Of a stretch of 64,000 nt of DNA, positions 53,815 through 63,437 are shown piece after piece. Each line of letters begins with the position of its first letter. The first letter of the stretch is position 1. This stretch comes from an uncultured Bacteroidota bacterium. Its GTDB lineage: Bacteria > Bacteroidota > Bacteroidia > Bacteroidales > P3. The notes beneath the pieces are model-generated. The model saw only the letters and a program-made list of their open reading frames with translations, made no database searches and was not told where the DNA came from. The position numbers were made by a program, and so were the translations under genes. Location: assembly GCA_900545215.1 (NCBI GenBank), contig UQXW01000002.1:76101-140100 (forward strand), given 5' to 3'.

Positions 53815-54768
53815 TTATTTCTTGTTTTCTTCTTCCTTCGGTTGTGCTTCCGCATTGCTTTCTTCAACGATGTAAAGAGGTCGGTTGCGGACATCGTTGT
53901 TTATTCTGGCTATGTACTCCCCTATTATGCCTATGGTTATGAGTTGCACGCCGCCTATGAACAACACGCTCAATATGAGCGAGGTCCAACCGGTGATGGT
54001 GTTATTGAAACAGAAGTGTGCCACAAGGGCATAGATGAGAGCAAGAAGGGAAACGATTGCCGAGAAGATGCCTATGCTCGAAGCTATCTTCAAGGGCTTG
54101 TCCGAAAATGCCGTTATGCCGTCGAGGGCAAAGCGAAGCATCTTTTTGAGCGGGTAATTCGTCGTGCCGTATATGCGGGCGTCCCTATGGTAATCGACAA
54201 AGGTCTGTTTGTATCCTATCCATGATATTTGTCCGCGGATGTACTTGGACTTCTCCGGCATGTTCCGCAGGTGCTTCACTATGACTTTGTCTATCAGGCG
54301 GAAGTCTCCCACATCCACGGGTATGTCTATGCTGGTCATGGAAGCCAGAATACGGTAGAACATCTTGGCTGTGAACTTCTTGAACCATGTTTCGCCATCT
54401 CGCGAGGTTCTTCTCGCATAAACGACCTTGTAACCCTCATTGTACTTCTCGTACATCTGCTCTATGAGTTCAGGCGGGTCCTGCAAGTCGCCGTCGATTA
54501 TCACCACCGCATCGCCTCGGCATACGTCCAAGCCGGCACTCACCGCAATCTGATGTCCGAAGTTACGTGAGAAGCTCACATACTTCACATGCTTGTCCTT
54601 ATCCGCCAATGCCTTTATGCGAAGGAGCGTCTCGTCCCTGCTGGAATCGTTGACGTATATAATCTCATAGTCGTCGCTTATCTTGGAAAGAACCTTCGAC
54701 ATTCTTTCGTACATCAATCCGACGTTCTCCTGCTCGTTATAGCTCGGTATGATTGCCGATATTTTCAT
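53815..54768 (-). CDS. Membrane-bound glycosyltransferase family 2 (polyprenyl-P-sugar synthase)
   Basis: A 317-residue GT2 of the GtrB/ArnC/DPM1 type. The catalytic GT-A domain has IIPSYNEQENV, VNDSSRDET and DGDLQDPPELI (DxD region), followed by two C-terminal membrane helices (about 233-255 and 268-292). It likely charges undecaprenyl phosphate with a sugar used by the adjacent GT39-like transferase, whose gene it overlaps by 32 bp. Confidence 0.92.
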   Translation of the reverse strand: MKISAIIPSYNEQENVGLMYERMSKVLSKISDDYEIIYVNDSSRDETLLRIKALADKDKHVKYVSFSRNFGHQIAVSAGLDVCRGDAVVIIDGDLQDPPELIEQMYEKYNEGYKVVYARRTSRDGETWFKKFTAKMFYRILASMTSIDIPVDVGDFRLIDKVIVKHLRNMPEKSKYIRGQISWIGYKQTFVDYHRDARIYGTTNYPLKKMLRFALDGITAFSDKPLKIASSIGIFSAIVSLLALIYALVAHFCFNNTITGWTSLILSVLFIGGVQLITIGIIGEYIARINNDVRNRPLYIVEESNAEAQPKEEENKK

Positions 54769-56254
54769 TCTCTTTCGGTTTTAAGGATTTTATATAATAT
54801 ATATGACTTGAGGGGGTGGCATCTGTCTCCTCCACAAAATAGTTTTGCAATATCTTTTCCTCATTGCCCCAATCGTTCACTTGAACATAGTCCCCCTCCT
54901 GCAATTCCGACAAATCCTTTTCGTTCAAGCGGACTCCGCTTCGCTCCATGAGGTAATAGTAAAAGACATACAACTGTCTTTTCTCGTTTTTCAAACAGCA
55001 TATCTCCTTGTACGACATGTTGGTTCTTCTCTCCGCTACCCTTCTCATGAGATCCACGCGGGCATTATCCTCTTTCAGGTATTTGTTCGTTACTTCGCAC
55101 TCGATGTTTTGTCGGACAATCTGCGAGTAAGGGAAGCAGAAAACGACCGCCGCCCCCATGAAGCACAGGGAGGAGAAAAGAACTCTGTTCTTTGCCTTTT
55201 CGGAAATCTTTCGTTCGGCAATCAGGTGCAGCCTTTCGAAGCACAGACCGATTACCGCAGCCAAAGCCGGAATTGCGGGCAGAGAATACCATTCCAACTT
55301 GGTCTTTGCAACGGAGATGATGACCAAATACACCACTGCAACAAGCCCGCAGTACAGGTTTGCCTGCCGCAGGTTTTTCTCCTTGGTGAAGAAGTTCGTT
55401 ATCAATGCAATCGGGAAAAGCCAAAAGAAATAAGAGAATTGTTCCACTCTCAACATATCCAAATAGTAAGAGGCTTTTTGATTATGTTCCTCTATGACGG
55501 TGAAGAACCTGCCCCCTATTTCGTTATTCCATACCGCTTGCAGATAGCCTCCCGAAGCAAGCTCCCGACTTATGTAGAAACCGCCGACAAGGAGCAAGAA
55601 GATACCCATGCCGATGTAGGTTATCGGTTGTCGCAAACAGCGTAGCAATTCCCTCCTGCACAGCAGGAACAGCACGATTCCGGCGAGGGGCATCATGGCT
55701 TGCACGCCTTTCGTCAACACTCCCAAGGAAAGGCAGAGTGAAAAGAAAATCCAATCCCTCTTTCTGCCGAAGAGGTGATACAAATAGAAGAAACCGCAGT
55801 AGAGGACGCAAAACAAGGTCATCAGACTATCGTAGTCCCCGCTCCTGCCGAAGTGGTACGTCAGCAAGCCTTTGCTGCAAATCAATATCATTGCGGAATA
55901 AAAGCCGGCAAGCGGTCTTTTCACTTTTGCGAAAAAGCAGAACAAGGCGACAGACGAAAGGAACAGAGCCATCGCACTCGGCAGACGCACAGCCAAAAGC
56001 CCTACGCCGAACACCTTCATGCCGAGGGCTTGCAACCAAAGGAGCAAAGGCGGCTTCGTGTTCCACAAATCCGCCTTATATTCAAACGTACTCACCAAGT
56101 AATTGCCGCTTTCATACATCTCGTATGCCGAAACCGCCAGACGGCTCTCGTCCCACTCCCTGAGAGGTTGCGAGGCAAGCCTCGGAAAGATTGCGAAAAC
56201 GGCAGCAATCACCACAATGACAAAGAAAACGACCTCTCTTCTGCTCTTGAACAT
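54737..56254 (-). CDS. ArnT/PMT-type membrane glycosyltransferase (GT39/GT83)
   Basis: A 505-residue polytopic protein with about 12 membrane helices. The first periplasmic loop holds REWDESRLAVSAYEMYESGNY, the conserved acidic catalytic region of ArnT-like transferases. It transfers a sugar from an undecaprenyl-phosphate carrier to lipid A or another envelope acceptor. The overlapping downstream GT2 presumably makes the donor. It is encoded right after glmM. Confidence 0.9.
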   Translation of the reverse strand: MFKSRREVVFFVIVVIAAVFAIFPRLASQPLREWDESRLAVSAYEMYESGNYLVSTFEYKADLWNTKPPLLLWLQALGMKVFGVGLLAVRLPSAMALFLSSVALFCFFAKVKRPLAGFYSAMILICSKGLLTYHFGRSGDYDSLMTLFCVLYCGFFYLYHLFGRKRDWIFFSLCLSLGVLTKGVQAMMPLAGIVLFLLCRRELLRCLRQPITYIGMGIFLLLVGGFYISRELASGGYLQAVWNNEIGGRFFTVIEEHNQKASYYLDMLRVEQFSYFFWLFPIALITNFFTKEKNLRQANLYCGLVAVVYLVIISVAKTKLEWYSLPAIPALAAVIGLCFERLHLIAERKISEKAKNRVLFSSLCFMGAAVVFCFPYSQIVRQNIECEVTNKYLKEDNARVDLMRRVAERRTNMSYKEICCLKNEKRQLYVFYYYLMERSGVRLNEKDLSELQEGDYVQVNDWGNEEKILQNYFVEETDATPSSHIYYIKSLKPKENENIGNHTEL

Positions 56255-56271
56255 GCTGTCTCGGAATTACA

Positions 56272-57669
56272 TCAGAGGTTCTCTCTTATGATGTTGGTTA
56301 TATCCTCCATTATCACGTTTGCCAAATGATCTGCCGTAGTCAGGGAATCGCTCTCGGAGTAAATACGTATGATAGGCTCGGTGTTACTCTTCCTCAAATG
56401 TACCCATTGCTTGTCGAAGATTATCTTCACGCCGTCAACCGTGCTGACATCATAGTTGGCATACTTCTCCGCCATCTTGGCAAGTATGTCATCGACGTTC
56501 ATCTCGGGTGTAAGCTCCATTTTGTTCTTCGATATGACGTAATCCGGATAGCCGTCCCTCAAATCGGAACACCTCTTGCCGCTCTTGGCAAGGTGGCTCA
56601 AAAACAAGGCTATGCCCACCAAGGCATCTCTTCCGTAATGCAATGCGGGGTAAATCACACCTCCGTTGCCCTCTCCCCCTATCACAGCATTCTTCTCCTT
56701 CATCTTCTCCACCACATTAACCTCTCCGACGGCGGAGGCAAAGTACTGTTGTCCTTTGGCTTCGGTTATGTCTCTTAAAGCCATGGTCGAAGACATGTTC
56801 GACACCGTTGCACCCGGCGTATGTGCCAACACGTAGTCCGCCACCGCCACCAAGGTGTATTCCTCCACGAAAGGCTTGCCCGTTTCACACACTATCGCCA
56901 ACCTGTCCACATCGGGATCGACCACAAAGCCCACATCGCAACCCTGCTTCACCACCTCCTCGCAAATCTGCGATATATTCTCAGGAAGCGGTTCGGGATT
57001 GTGAGGAAACCTTCCCGTAGGCTCCGCATTCAAAGCCACCACCTGCTGCACTCCCAAGGCGTTCAACAACTTGGTCAACACCAATCCGCCCGTCGAACAT
57101 ACGGCATCGTACGCCACATTCAACTTTGCATTCCTTATAGCCTCCACATCGACCAAATCCAATGCCAAAACCTTTTCTATGTGTCGGTCGATTGTCGTGG
57201 AATCCACCGTATGACTGCCCAACTTCTCCACCTCCGCAAAGGTGAAATCCTCCATGGCCGCAAGCTCCAACACTCTGCGACCCTCCGAAGCCGAAATGAA
57301 CTCACCCTTTGCGTTAAGGAACTTCAAAGCATTCCATTGCATAGGATTATGACTTGCCGTCAGAATAATTCCTGCATCGGCTCCCTTATCCGTCACAGCC
57401 ATCTCCACCGTCGGAGTGGTGGATAATCCGGTGTCAATCACATCGACACCCATACCCATCAAAGTACCCACAACCAAATGCGAAACCATCTCGCCCGAAA
57501 TTCTCGCATCCCTGCCGAGAACCATCGTTATCTTGTCCTTCTTGTACGACTCCTTGATGAAAGCAGCAAAAGCGGAAACGAATTTGACCGTATCGATAGG
57601 TGTCAAACCTTCGGAAGCCCTACCGCCTATCGTACCTCTGAAACCCGAAATAGATTTAATCAGTGCCAT
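56272..57669 (-). CDS. glmM: Phosphoglucosamine mutase (phosphohexomutase family)
   Basis: A 465-residue alpha-D-phosphohexomutase. The catalytic phosphoserine is Ser106 in TASHNPMQWNALKF, the metal loop is DPDVDR, the sugar-binding loop is GGEGNGG and the phosphate site is RKSNTEPIIRIY. GlmM makes GlcN-1-P for UDP-GlcNAc; phosphomannomutase activity cannot be excluded. A TATCTTTG -7 box lies at 57692-57699. It is the first gene of the glmM-GT39-GT2 run. Confidence 0.9.
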   Translation of the reverse strand: MALIKSISGFRGTIGGRASEGLTPIDTVKFVSAFAAFIKESYKKDKITMVLGRDARISGEMVSHLVVGTLMGMGVDVIDTGLSTTPTVEMAVTDKGADAGIILTASHNPMQWNALKFLNAKGEFISASEGRRVLELAAMEDFTFAEVEKLGSHTVDSTTIDRHIEKVLALDLVDVEAIRNAKLNVAYDAVCSTGGLVLTKLLNALGVQQVVALNAEPTGRFPHNPEPLPENISQICEEVVKQGCDVGFVVDPDVDRLAIVCETGKPFVEEYTLVAVADYVLAHTPGATVSNMSSTMALRDITEAKGQQYFASAVGEVNVVEKMKEKNAVIGGEGNGGVIYPALHYGRDALVGIALFLSHLAKSGKRCSDLRDGYPDYVISKNKMELTPEMNVDDILAKMAEKYANYDVSTVDGVKIIFDKQWVHLRKSNTEPIIRIYSESDSLTTADHLANVIMEDITNIIRENL

Positions 57670-57691
57670 ATCTCTTTATTATATTTTCGTG

Positions 57692-57699
57692 CAAAGATA
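57692..57699 (-). promoter_or_regulatory. -7 box of glmM
   Basis: TATCTTTG, 23 nt before the ATG. The rest of the 57670-57924 gap shows no gene. Confidence 0.6.
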
Positions 57700-57924
57700 G
57701 TGTTTTCTTCAAACAAAAGAAGCCTTTACGCACAAAAAAAGCACATGCTCACCCACCCCCGCAACCTGCACCGAAAAACGTTCTCCGAAACATGAAATCA
57801 GCACATCTTTTCAAAAGCACCCTACTTTACTGAATTACAAAGCAATCAAGCGAAACATTCGGCAATTCGGCAGAATTTTATCCGGTCATTTGGCGGAATT
57901 TCACAAAATGAATGCATATTAAAA

Positions 57925-60900
57925 CTAACGGAAAACCATAATCGAGCCGGTTTTCCTATGTTGCTTCTTTGGTGAGAATTTGTTGTGGTAAATGAGATGA
58001 TACTTATATACACCCTGTGGAACCACTTCGCCTTTATACGTTCCGTCCCAGCATTCTCCGGTCTTGTGAGACTGAAATACCACACCTCCGTAGCGATTGT
58101 ATATTACCAATTCATCTATCTCGAACGAGGACTCTTCGGAATAAATGCAAAACTTATCATTAGGCGAACGCTGCGGGGTAAACGAATTCGGTACGAAAAC
58201 ATTTATGTCCACATCTATGCGGAGGTTAAGCACCACTGTACTGTCGCAGCCATATTGAGAACTGAGATATTGAGCATATTTTCCTGCTTCGGATTCAAAA
58301 AAGCCGTATCTCTCATAGACCTCACCTGTTTTTATCGTAGCCAATATAGTATCATGATATTCCGGAGCAACCTCCAACTGCAAAGTCACCACGCTGTCGC
58401 AACCATCTACGCTTTGAAAAACATAAGTGTAAGCACCGGCTTCGCTTAAAAGTCTGTTTCCGAACTCATATTGTTCACCGACACATATCCTTGCAAATGC
58501 GGGTTCTTCATAATTACGACCTTTATATTTCAAATCGAGAACCACCACACTGTCGCAACCATGCATACTTTGCAATTCCTGTGTATAAAATCCCGCTTCA
58601 CCGACATTGAAGCCGTTCAAAGAATAAGTCTCTCCCTCACAAATTGCCGCATGCAGAGTATCACGATAAATAGGATTGACGTTCAATGAAAGCACGACAA
58701 CACTATCGCACCCACTGACGCTTTGCAACTCCTGAATGTATGTTCCTGCTTCATTTTCCGAGAAACCGTTCAAAGAGTAAGTCTCTCCCTCACAAATAAC
58801 TGCTTGCAGGGTATCATGATAAACAGGATTGACCGTTAGGGAAAGTACAACAACGCTATCGCAACTATCCATGCTCCGTAATACTTGCGTATAAACACCT
58901 GTCTCACTTGCATTGAAGCCATTCGAAGTATATATATCACCAAAACATATTTCCGTTTGCAGTGTATCATAATAAACCGGATTGGTTCTCAAATCAAGAA
59001 CCACCACACTGTCGCAACCATTTATGCTTTGCAACTCCCGTGTATATATTCCGGCTTCGTTCTCCGAGAAGTCATTCAAATTATATTCCTCACCTTGACA
59101 AATAACCGCTTGCAATGTATCGCGATAGATAGAATTGAGACTTAATGAAAGCACGACAACACTGTCGCAACCGCTGACGCTTTGCAATTCCCGTGTATAA
59201 GTTCCTGCTTGGCTTGCATTAAACCCGTTCAAAGAATAGGTCTCACCCGGGCAGATTGAAGCGTTCAAAGTATCACTATAAACAGAGTTGACACTTAATT
59301 CGAGAACCACAACGCTGTCGCAACCATCGATATTTTGTAACTCCTGTACGTATGTTCCTGTCTCACTTGCATTGAAACCGTTTAAAGCATATATCTCGCC
59401 ATCGCATATTTCCACTTGCAGGGTATCACGATAAACAGGAGCAATATTCAAATCGAGAACCACCACGCTGTCGCAACCATTTATGCTTTGCAATTCCTGT
59501 GTATAAGTTCCGGCTTCACTTGCATTGAAACCGTTCAATGTATATGTTTCTCCTCTGCATATAAACGCTTGCAGAGTATCCCTGTAAGTCGGAAACATAC
59601 TTAATTCCAGCACAACAACGCTGTCGCAACCGTCAACGCTCTGCAATTCCTGTGTATAAGTTCCGGCTTGGCTTGCATTAAACCCGTTCAAAGAATAGGT
59701 CTCACCCGGGCAGATTGAAGCGTTCAAAGTATCACTATAAACAGGCATAACCGTCAACATGGATACCGTATCCCAACTACACCCGAACTCATCAATGATT
59801 TCCAAGTTCACCATAAAATCCGCAACGCTATCCTGCGGAGGCACAATCACAAAGGAAGTATCCGATTGCCATGTACAGAAAGAAGGAATGGAAAACAGCA
59901 TCGTATCAATCGGCACTTCGTAGTTCCATTCCGTTGTATTATTACTTTGTCTCAACTCCAAATCCCACCAGAACACATAACCATTGTCTATTGCCCAATC
60001 ATCACAAACCCTTATCACCCACTCTCCATTCAACGGACAACCCACCAAGCTTTGAAAACCTGTCAAATCCACCTCTTCCCAACCATTGGAAAAATTTGTT
60101 GCTCTTTGCTTTGGCGTTTGGAAATACCCCGTCATTGCAACAGTATTCGAGGAATCAACACGTGAAATCCCTGAGCCTGTGATGACACCTCTTTGTCCGT
60201 CTAAATATTGATTAGAGAAACAATACGTCCAACCTATCCCGGGCGGATTACAATCAGGACTGCAAATATTCGAACAAGTAGAAGCACTTGTTGCCAAGCC
60301 CAAATCTGCTCCACCTTGGTGAGTATTATGTTTCAATATCGTACTCTGTCCGTTAGGGCATATAATGGTAAAACCCAAGTCTCCCAAATATGTATGTTCC
60401 ATATTGATACATACGGATAGTATATCATCCGCACTACCGACCGTTGCCCCTTGCGTAAACTGAGTAAAAGTAACCGGAGAATTATAACAACCGGTAGGAC
60501 TCAGATCAAGACAATATGGTCCGTCAGGAATAAACACCGTATTCTCATACCTTTCCCTTGCAACCCTGTGAAAATTCAATTCCTCTAAACGAATATCATT
60601 ATTTTCCGAGTAACCGACAGAAAAATTCGTTTCAGAATCGGCACACATCGCATTGTCCTGCACCGTCTTTATGGGATTTACTGCCATACGGATACGTGTA
60701 TCTATCGTATTCCTGCTTCTGCAACCGCCGTTGGCAGTATCTTCAACGACAAGCATCAAATCATATCCGCTCAAATCGTTCCACTTATGCCCCACTTCCG
60801 TATTGAAATTCACCGTTTGCGATTGTCCGTCTCCGAAATTCCACTCATAAACGCAACCTGCCGACTCTTGATGATAAACATTGTCATTTTCCGGAAAAAC

Positions 60901-61554
60901 AGGCTTGGCAACCAAAACAATGGAATCGCCCATGCAGAAATCCGCAGACTTATATCTTGATATGGAAACAGAGCCGTCCTCATTAACCAATGTATCCGCA
61001 CCATCTCTCAAAGAACAGGCTACCCTGTTTCCATCTTGGTCAATCTTGTAAAACACAGAATCCAAAGCAGCCTCGGGATACTGGCACAGGGAAACGCACT
61101 CTATCTTTGCCTTAAAGCCGGCAGCTTCCCTCGAACCGTTGGTTTTCAAACGTACCGTCAAACAACCTGAAGTCATCATAAGAGACGGCATCACAGTCCG
61201 ACCTTGCAACACACCTCCTTGAAAGAAAGGAATATTATTTGCGGTTGTCATTATGGGAGATGCGATACTCTCTCCCTGATAAATAAACACCGTATCCGAC
61301 ATATCTATATCGAACTCCTCGAAAGTGAGGGAAATCCGTCCCGTATAACCCATGGAATTCTGCGGACAAATGGTTATCCAACGGTCTTGATTTGCCGCAT
61401 AATTACCGGTCTTGGAATTATCGTACAGATAACCTCCACAAATATATTTCGTTGTATTATGATTACTGCTGTTCAAAAGAATGTCCTGAGCCTGCAGCCT
61501 GCCGATAAAAACAAACAGACAAAAGCATGATAAAAATAAAATCGTTCTCTTCAT
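57925..61554 (-). CDS. Giant T9SS type B surface protein with ten 51-residue repeats
   Basis: A 1209-residue secreted protein: signal peptide (1-22), a CUB-like domain (about 25-155), a PKD-like domain (around VYEWNFGDGQS), a proprotein-convertase P-like domain (about 360-530, ending WWDLELRQ), ten ~51-residue repeats (about 600-1115; consensus YxDTLxAxICxGExYxLNGF and GCDSVVVL), and a gliding-motility-type CTD (VFVPNSFTPQ ... GGVVFQS ... GVYKYHLIY). It is probably a surface adhesin exported by T9SS. Most repeats have two cysteines, so one disulfide each is likely. Confidence 0.9.
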   Translation of the reverse strand: MKRTILFLSCFCLFVFIGRLQAQDILLNSSNHNTTKYICGGYLYDNSKTGNYAANQDRWITICPQNSMGYTGRISLTFEEFDIDMSDTVFIYQGESIASPIMTTANNIPFFQGGVLQGRTVMPSLMMTSGCLTVRLKTNGSREAAGFKAKIECVSLCQYPEAALDSVFYKIDQDGNRVACSLRDGADTLVNEDGSVSISRYKSADFCMGDSIVLVAKPVFPENDNVYHQESAGCVYEWNFGDGQSQTVNFNTEVGHKWNDLSGYDLMLVVEDTANGGCRSRNTIDTRIRMAVNPIKTVQDNAMCADSETNFSVGYSENNDIRLEELNFHRVARERYENTVFIPDGPYCLDLSPTGCYNSPVTFTQFTQGATVGSADDILSVCINMEHTYLGDLGFTIICPNGQSTILKHNTHQGGADLGLATSASTCSNICSPDCNPPGIGWTYCFSNQYLDGQRGVITGSGISRVDSSNTVAMTGYFQTPKQRATNFSNGWEEVDLTGFQSLVGCPLNGEWVIRVCDDWAIDNGYVFWWDLELRQSNNTTEWNYEVPIDTMLFSIPSFCTWQSDTSFVIVPPQDSVADFMVNLEIIDEFGCSWDTVSMLTVMPVYSDTLNASICPGETYSLNGFNASQAGTYTQELQSVDGCDSVVVLELSMFPTYRDTLQAFICRGETYTLNGFNASEAGTYTQELQSINGCDSVVVLDLNIAPVYRDTLQVEICDGEIYALNGFNASETGTYVQELQNIDGCDSVVVLELSVNSVYSDTLNASICPGETYSLNGFNASQAGTYTRELQSVSGCDSVVVLSLSLNSIYRDTLQAVICQGEEYNLNDFSENEAGIYTRELQSINGCDSVVVLDLRTNPVYYDTLQTEICFGDIYTSNGFNASETGVYTQVLRSMDSCDSVVVLSLTVNPVYHDTLQAVICEGETYSLNGFSENEAGTYIQELQSVSGCDSVVVLSLNVNPIYRDTLHAAICEGETYSLNGFNVGEAGFYTQELQSMHGCDSVVVLDLKYKGRNYEEPAFARICVGEQYEFGNRLLSEAGAYTYVFQSVDGCDSVVTLQLEVAPEYHDTILATIKTGEVYERYGFFESEAGKYAQYLSSQYGCDSTVVLNLRIDVDINVFVPNSFTPQRSPNDKFCIYSEESSFEIDELVIYNRYGGVVFQSHKTGECWDGTYKGEVVPQGVYKYHLIYHNKFSPKKQHRKTGSIMVFR
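58215..59755 (-). repeat. 153-bp in-frame tandem repeats in the T9SS type B gene
   Basis: Ten units of about 153 bp. Stretches at 59212 and 59671 match over about 80 bp and lie 459 bp apart, exactly three units, pointing to a recent multi-unit duplication. The two units nearest the C-terminus are the most diverged, and the last one lacks the first cysteine. Confidence 0.9.
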
Positions 61555-61579
61555 TTCATATTACCGAATTTACACGTTG

Positions 61580-61611
61580 CAAAGGTAAACCTTTATTTTC
61601 GCCCATGCAAA
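61580..61611 (-). promoter_or_regulatory. Consensus promoter of the giant surface protein gene
   Basis: Minus strand TTTG (61608-61611), 20-nt spacer, TACCTTTG (61580-61587). Confidence 0.85.
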
Positions 61612-61875
61612 TTTACGCAATACTTTTTTTATTCCATGTAGTTTCAACCCTTACAAAGTCGAGAAATCATTACAAACAAAAAAAAGAATATAAGAAGTTT
61701 TTTCGAGCCTGTTTCAGGAGGTTCGTTTGCCGAACGGATTTTTTGAAGGGGCGGTTCGTTTTTGTCTTTCGGCGGTTCATGGGGTGTCGATGGAGCGAAA
61801 AATGCGGGTATTCTTTGTTCGGGTTTCGTCGTTTTTCGTCCGCTTCATTCAAGTTCGTTCAACTTCATTCAGGGA
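61612..61875. other. Divergent gap with repeat copy J
   Basis: The space between the two divergent promoters. It includes GGCGGTTCGTTTTTGTCTTTC and GGCGGTTCA (about 61752-61783), which match copy A almost word for word, preceded by TTTGCCGAACGGATTTTTTG. It also has short TTCGTTCAACTTCATTC direct repeats near 61850. No gene is supported. Confidence 0.6.
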
Positions 61876-61907
61876 TTTGGCAGCAGGGAAATATGGTTGT
61901 AATTTTG
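61876..61907 (+). promoter_or_regulatory. Consensus promoter of the HU-like gene
   Basis: TTTG (61876-61879), 20-nt spacer, TAATTTTG (61900-61907), giving a leader of about 75 nt. Confidence 0.8.
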
Positions 61908-61987
61908 CTCTCGGAAACAAGAAAAGAGGTTGCAACGCTTGGAAGTTCCAAATTAAAGTTTTTGTTTAATTCAAATTTTATTGTACT

Positions 61988-62395
61988 ATGGCTATCAAGT
62001 ATGTAAAAGTAAAAAGGCTCATCAGCGTGGGCAGAAATCCGGGTGAGAAGTTCCTTGCCCGTTTGTTCAGAGGTCAGGACGTGCTTATCGACCAAATCGC
62101 AAGCGACATTGCGGAATCGACCACGGTTTCGTATCCCGATGTGTTGGCTTGCCTGAAAGCGATGGAAATCCATGTTTCCAAGTATGTGCTTTCGGGTCAG
62201 GCTGTGAAGTTCGGCTTGTTGGGTTCCTTCATTCCGGCTATTTCAGCCAAGGCTGTGGATAGTGCGGACGCCGTAACGGCAGAGACCATTCGCCACACTC
62301 GTTGCCGCTTCTATCCTTCTGCGGATTTCATGAAGTCTCTGGCGAAAAGCAAGTATGAACTTGCCGATTTGGAGGTCAACGGTCTGCAACAATAG
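61988..62395 (+). CDS. HU/IHF-like DNA-binding protein (HU-HIG type)
   Basis: A 135-residue protein of the extended HU-like group common in Bacteroidetes: MAIKYVKVKRLISVGRNPGEKF at the start, a dimerisation helix region (VSYPDVLACLKAMEIHVSKYVL) and a C-terminal beta arm region with Arg-rich RHTRCRFYPS. It probably binds DNA as a dimer; its cellular role is not known. It has a consensus promoter and a strong terminator. Confidence 0.88.
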   Translation: MAIKYVKVKRLISVGRNPGEKFLARLFRGQDVLIDQIASDIAESTTVSYPDVLACLKAMEIHVSKYVLSGQAVKFGLLGSFIPAISAKAVDSADAVTAETIRHTRCRFYPSADFMKSLAKSKYELADLEVNGLQQ

Positions 62396-62417
62396 ACGAC
62401 GGACGGTTATTTTCGGC

Positions 62418-62446
62418 ACGGGAGGTTTCCAACCTCCCGTTTTTTG
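62418..62446 (+). terminator. Terminator after the HU-like gene
   Basis: A perfect 10-bp stem (62418-62427 / 62431-62440) with a 3-nt loop and six T. It may also serve the convergent gene. Confidence 0.9.
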
Positions 62447-62472
62447 TGCTTTCTTCCCTCTTTTCTTTCAGA

Positions 62473-63066
62473 TCAAAGGTCGGGTTTCGGTTTTTCCTCG
62501 TCGTCCTGTTTATTAAAATATTGTCTGTATTGTTGTCTGTATTTCTGTCTTCTGCGACACTCTGCTTCAATCTTTGCTTTATACTCTTCTATACGTCTTT
62601 CGGTTTCCATTTCTTTTGCGTCCCATTCCCGCCTTATGTCCTCGGGGGTCATCTTCGGCACGAACAGCACTCTGTCATGCCGGTCGAATATGTCCGTGCA
62701 AAGACGGTAAATATTCGTTCGTTCTTCGTTCTCGCTTTGTTTGCAGAAGCCTTTCGGCGTGGAGGGTATGTTGGAGGGTTTTATCCTTGTGCCGAAGACG
62801 TTATTGAAATTTCCGGCTGTCATGTGCAGTATATAGCTCAAACGCCCCAACTCGGCATTGTTCAAGAGGGGCTTTCCGTTCTCTTCGTTGGGCTTATTCT
62901 TCTGCATTCCGAGGCATCGTTTGCCGGTCTGCAAAACTTTCTGCCACCACGCAGGGGGATATTTCACGTAGAAGTACCTGTCGAATACTTCCCGTGTCAA
63001 ATCCTGCACGAGACCTGCGTCCCATTCCGTTTCTTGCGAGCTTCGCTCCCTTGCCAAGTCCTCCAT
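62473..63066 (-). CDS. Hypothetical protein with charged C-terminal coil
   Basis: A 197-residue soluble protein I do not recognise. The N-terminal two thirds contain aromatic-rich stretches (EVFDRYFYVKYPPAWWQKVL, LGRLSYILHMTAGNFNNVFG). The last 55 residues are a highly charged helix (EMETERRIEEYKAKIEAECRRRQKYRQQYRQYF). It sits between HU-like and RepA-like genes; a role in replication or in a mobile element is only a guess. Confidence 0.65.
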   Translation of the reverse strand: MEDLARERSSQETEWDAGLVQDLTREVFDRYFYVKYPPAWWQKVLQTGKRCLGMQKNKPNEENGKPLLNNAELGRLSYILHMTAGNFNNVFGTRIKPSNIPSTPKGFCKQSENEERTNIYRLCTDIFDRHDRVLFVPKMTPEDIRREWDAKEMETERRIEEYKAKIEAECRRRQKYRQQYRQYFNKQDDEEKPKPDL

Positions 63067-63331
63067 GGTTTTGCAAACCCTTTGTCATATTATGAATTTC
63101 TATCGTTTTTTCTACCTGCAAACGATTAACCTGCAACACGAAAAGCATTTCCGAGGCTTCTTTCTGCCTCAGATTTTTCTATGCTTTGCCCAACAACGGT
63201 TACACGACCGGATTGCAAATTTAATAACAATATCTCTCCTTTGGAAATCCTAATCGGAAAAAATCCTGTCCGTCGATGAAAATTTCCATTCCGGCACCTC
63301 ATCCGATGCTTTATCTGTTTCCGAAAAAGCA
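63067..63331. other. Gap between the hypothetical and RepA-like genes
   Basis: No gene is supported. A minus-strand TAAATTTG (63216-63223) could be a -7 box for the hypothetical gene, about 150 nt upstream of its start. The remainder is AT-rich. Confidence 0.45.
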
Positions 63332-63364
63332 TTTGGAGGACAAGGAATTAAGCCCCTATCTTTG
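63332..63364 (+). promoter_or_regulatory. Consensus promoter of the RepA-like ATPase gene
   Basis: TTTG (63332-63335), 21-nt spacer, TATCTTTG (63357-63364). Confidence 0.8.
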
Positions 63365-63437
63365 CATCATCGAAACTCGAAACGGAGCAATCCGCAGGTT
63401 TGAATTTCGATTGTTTTTTACGAAAAGATTAACGACA

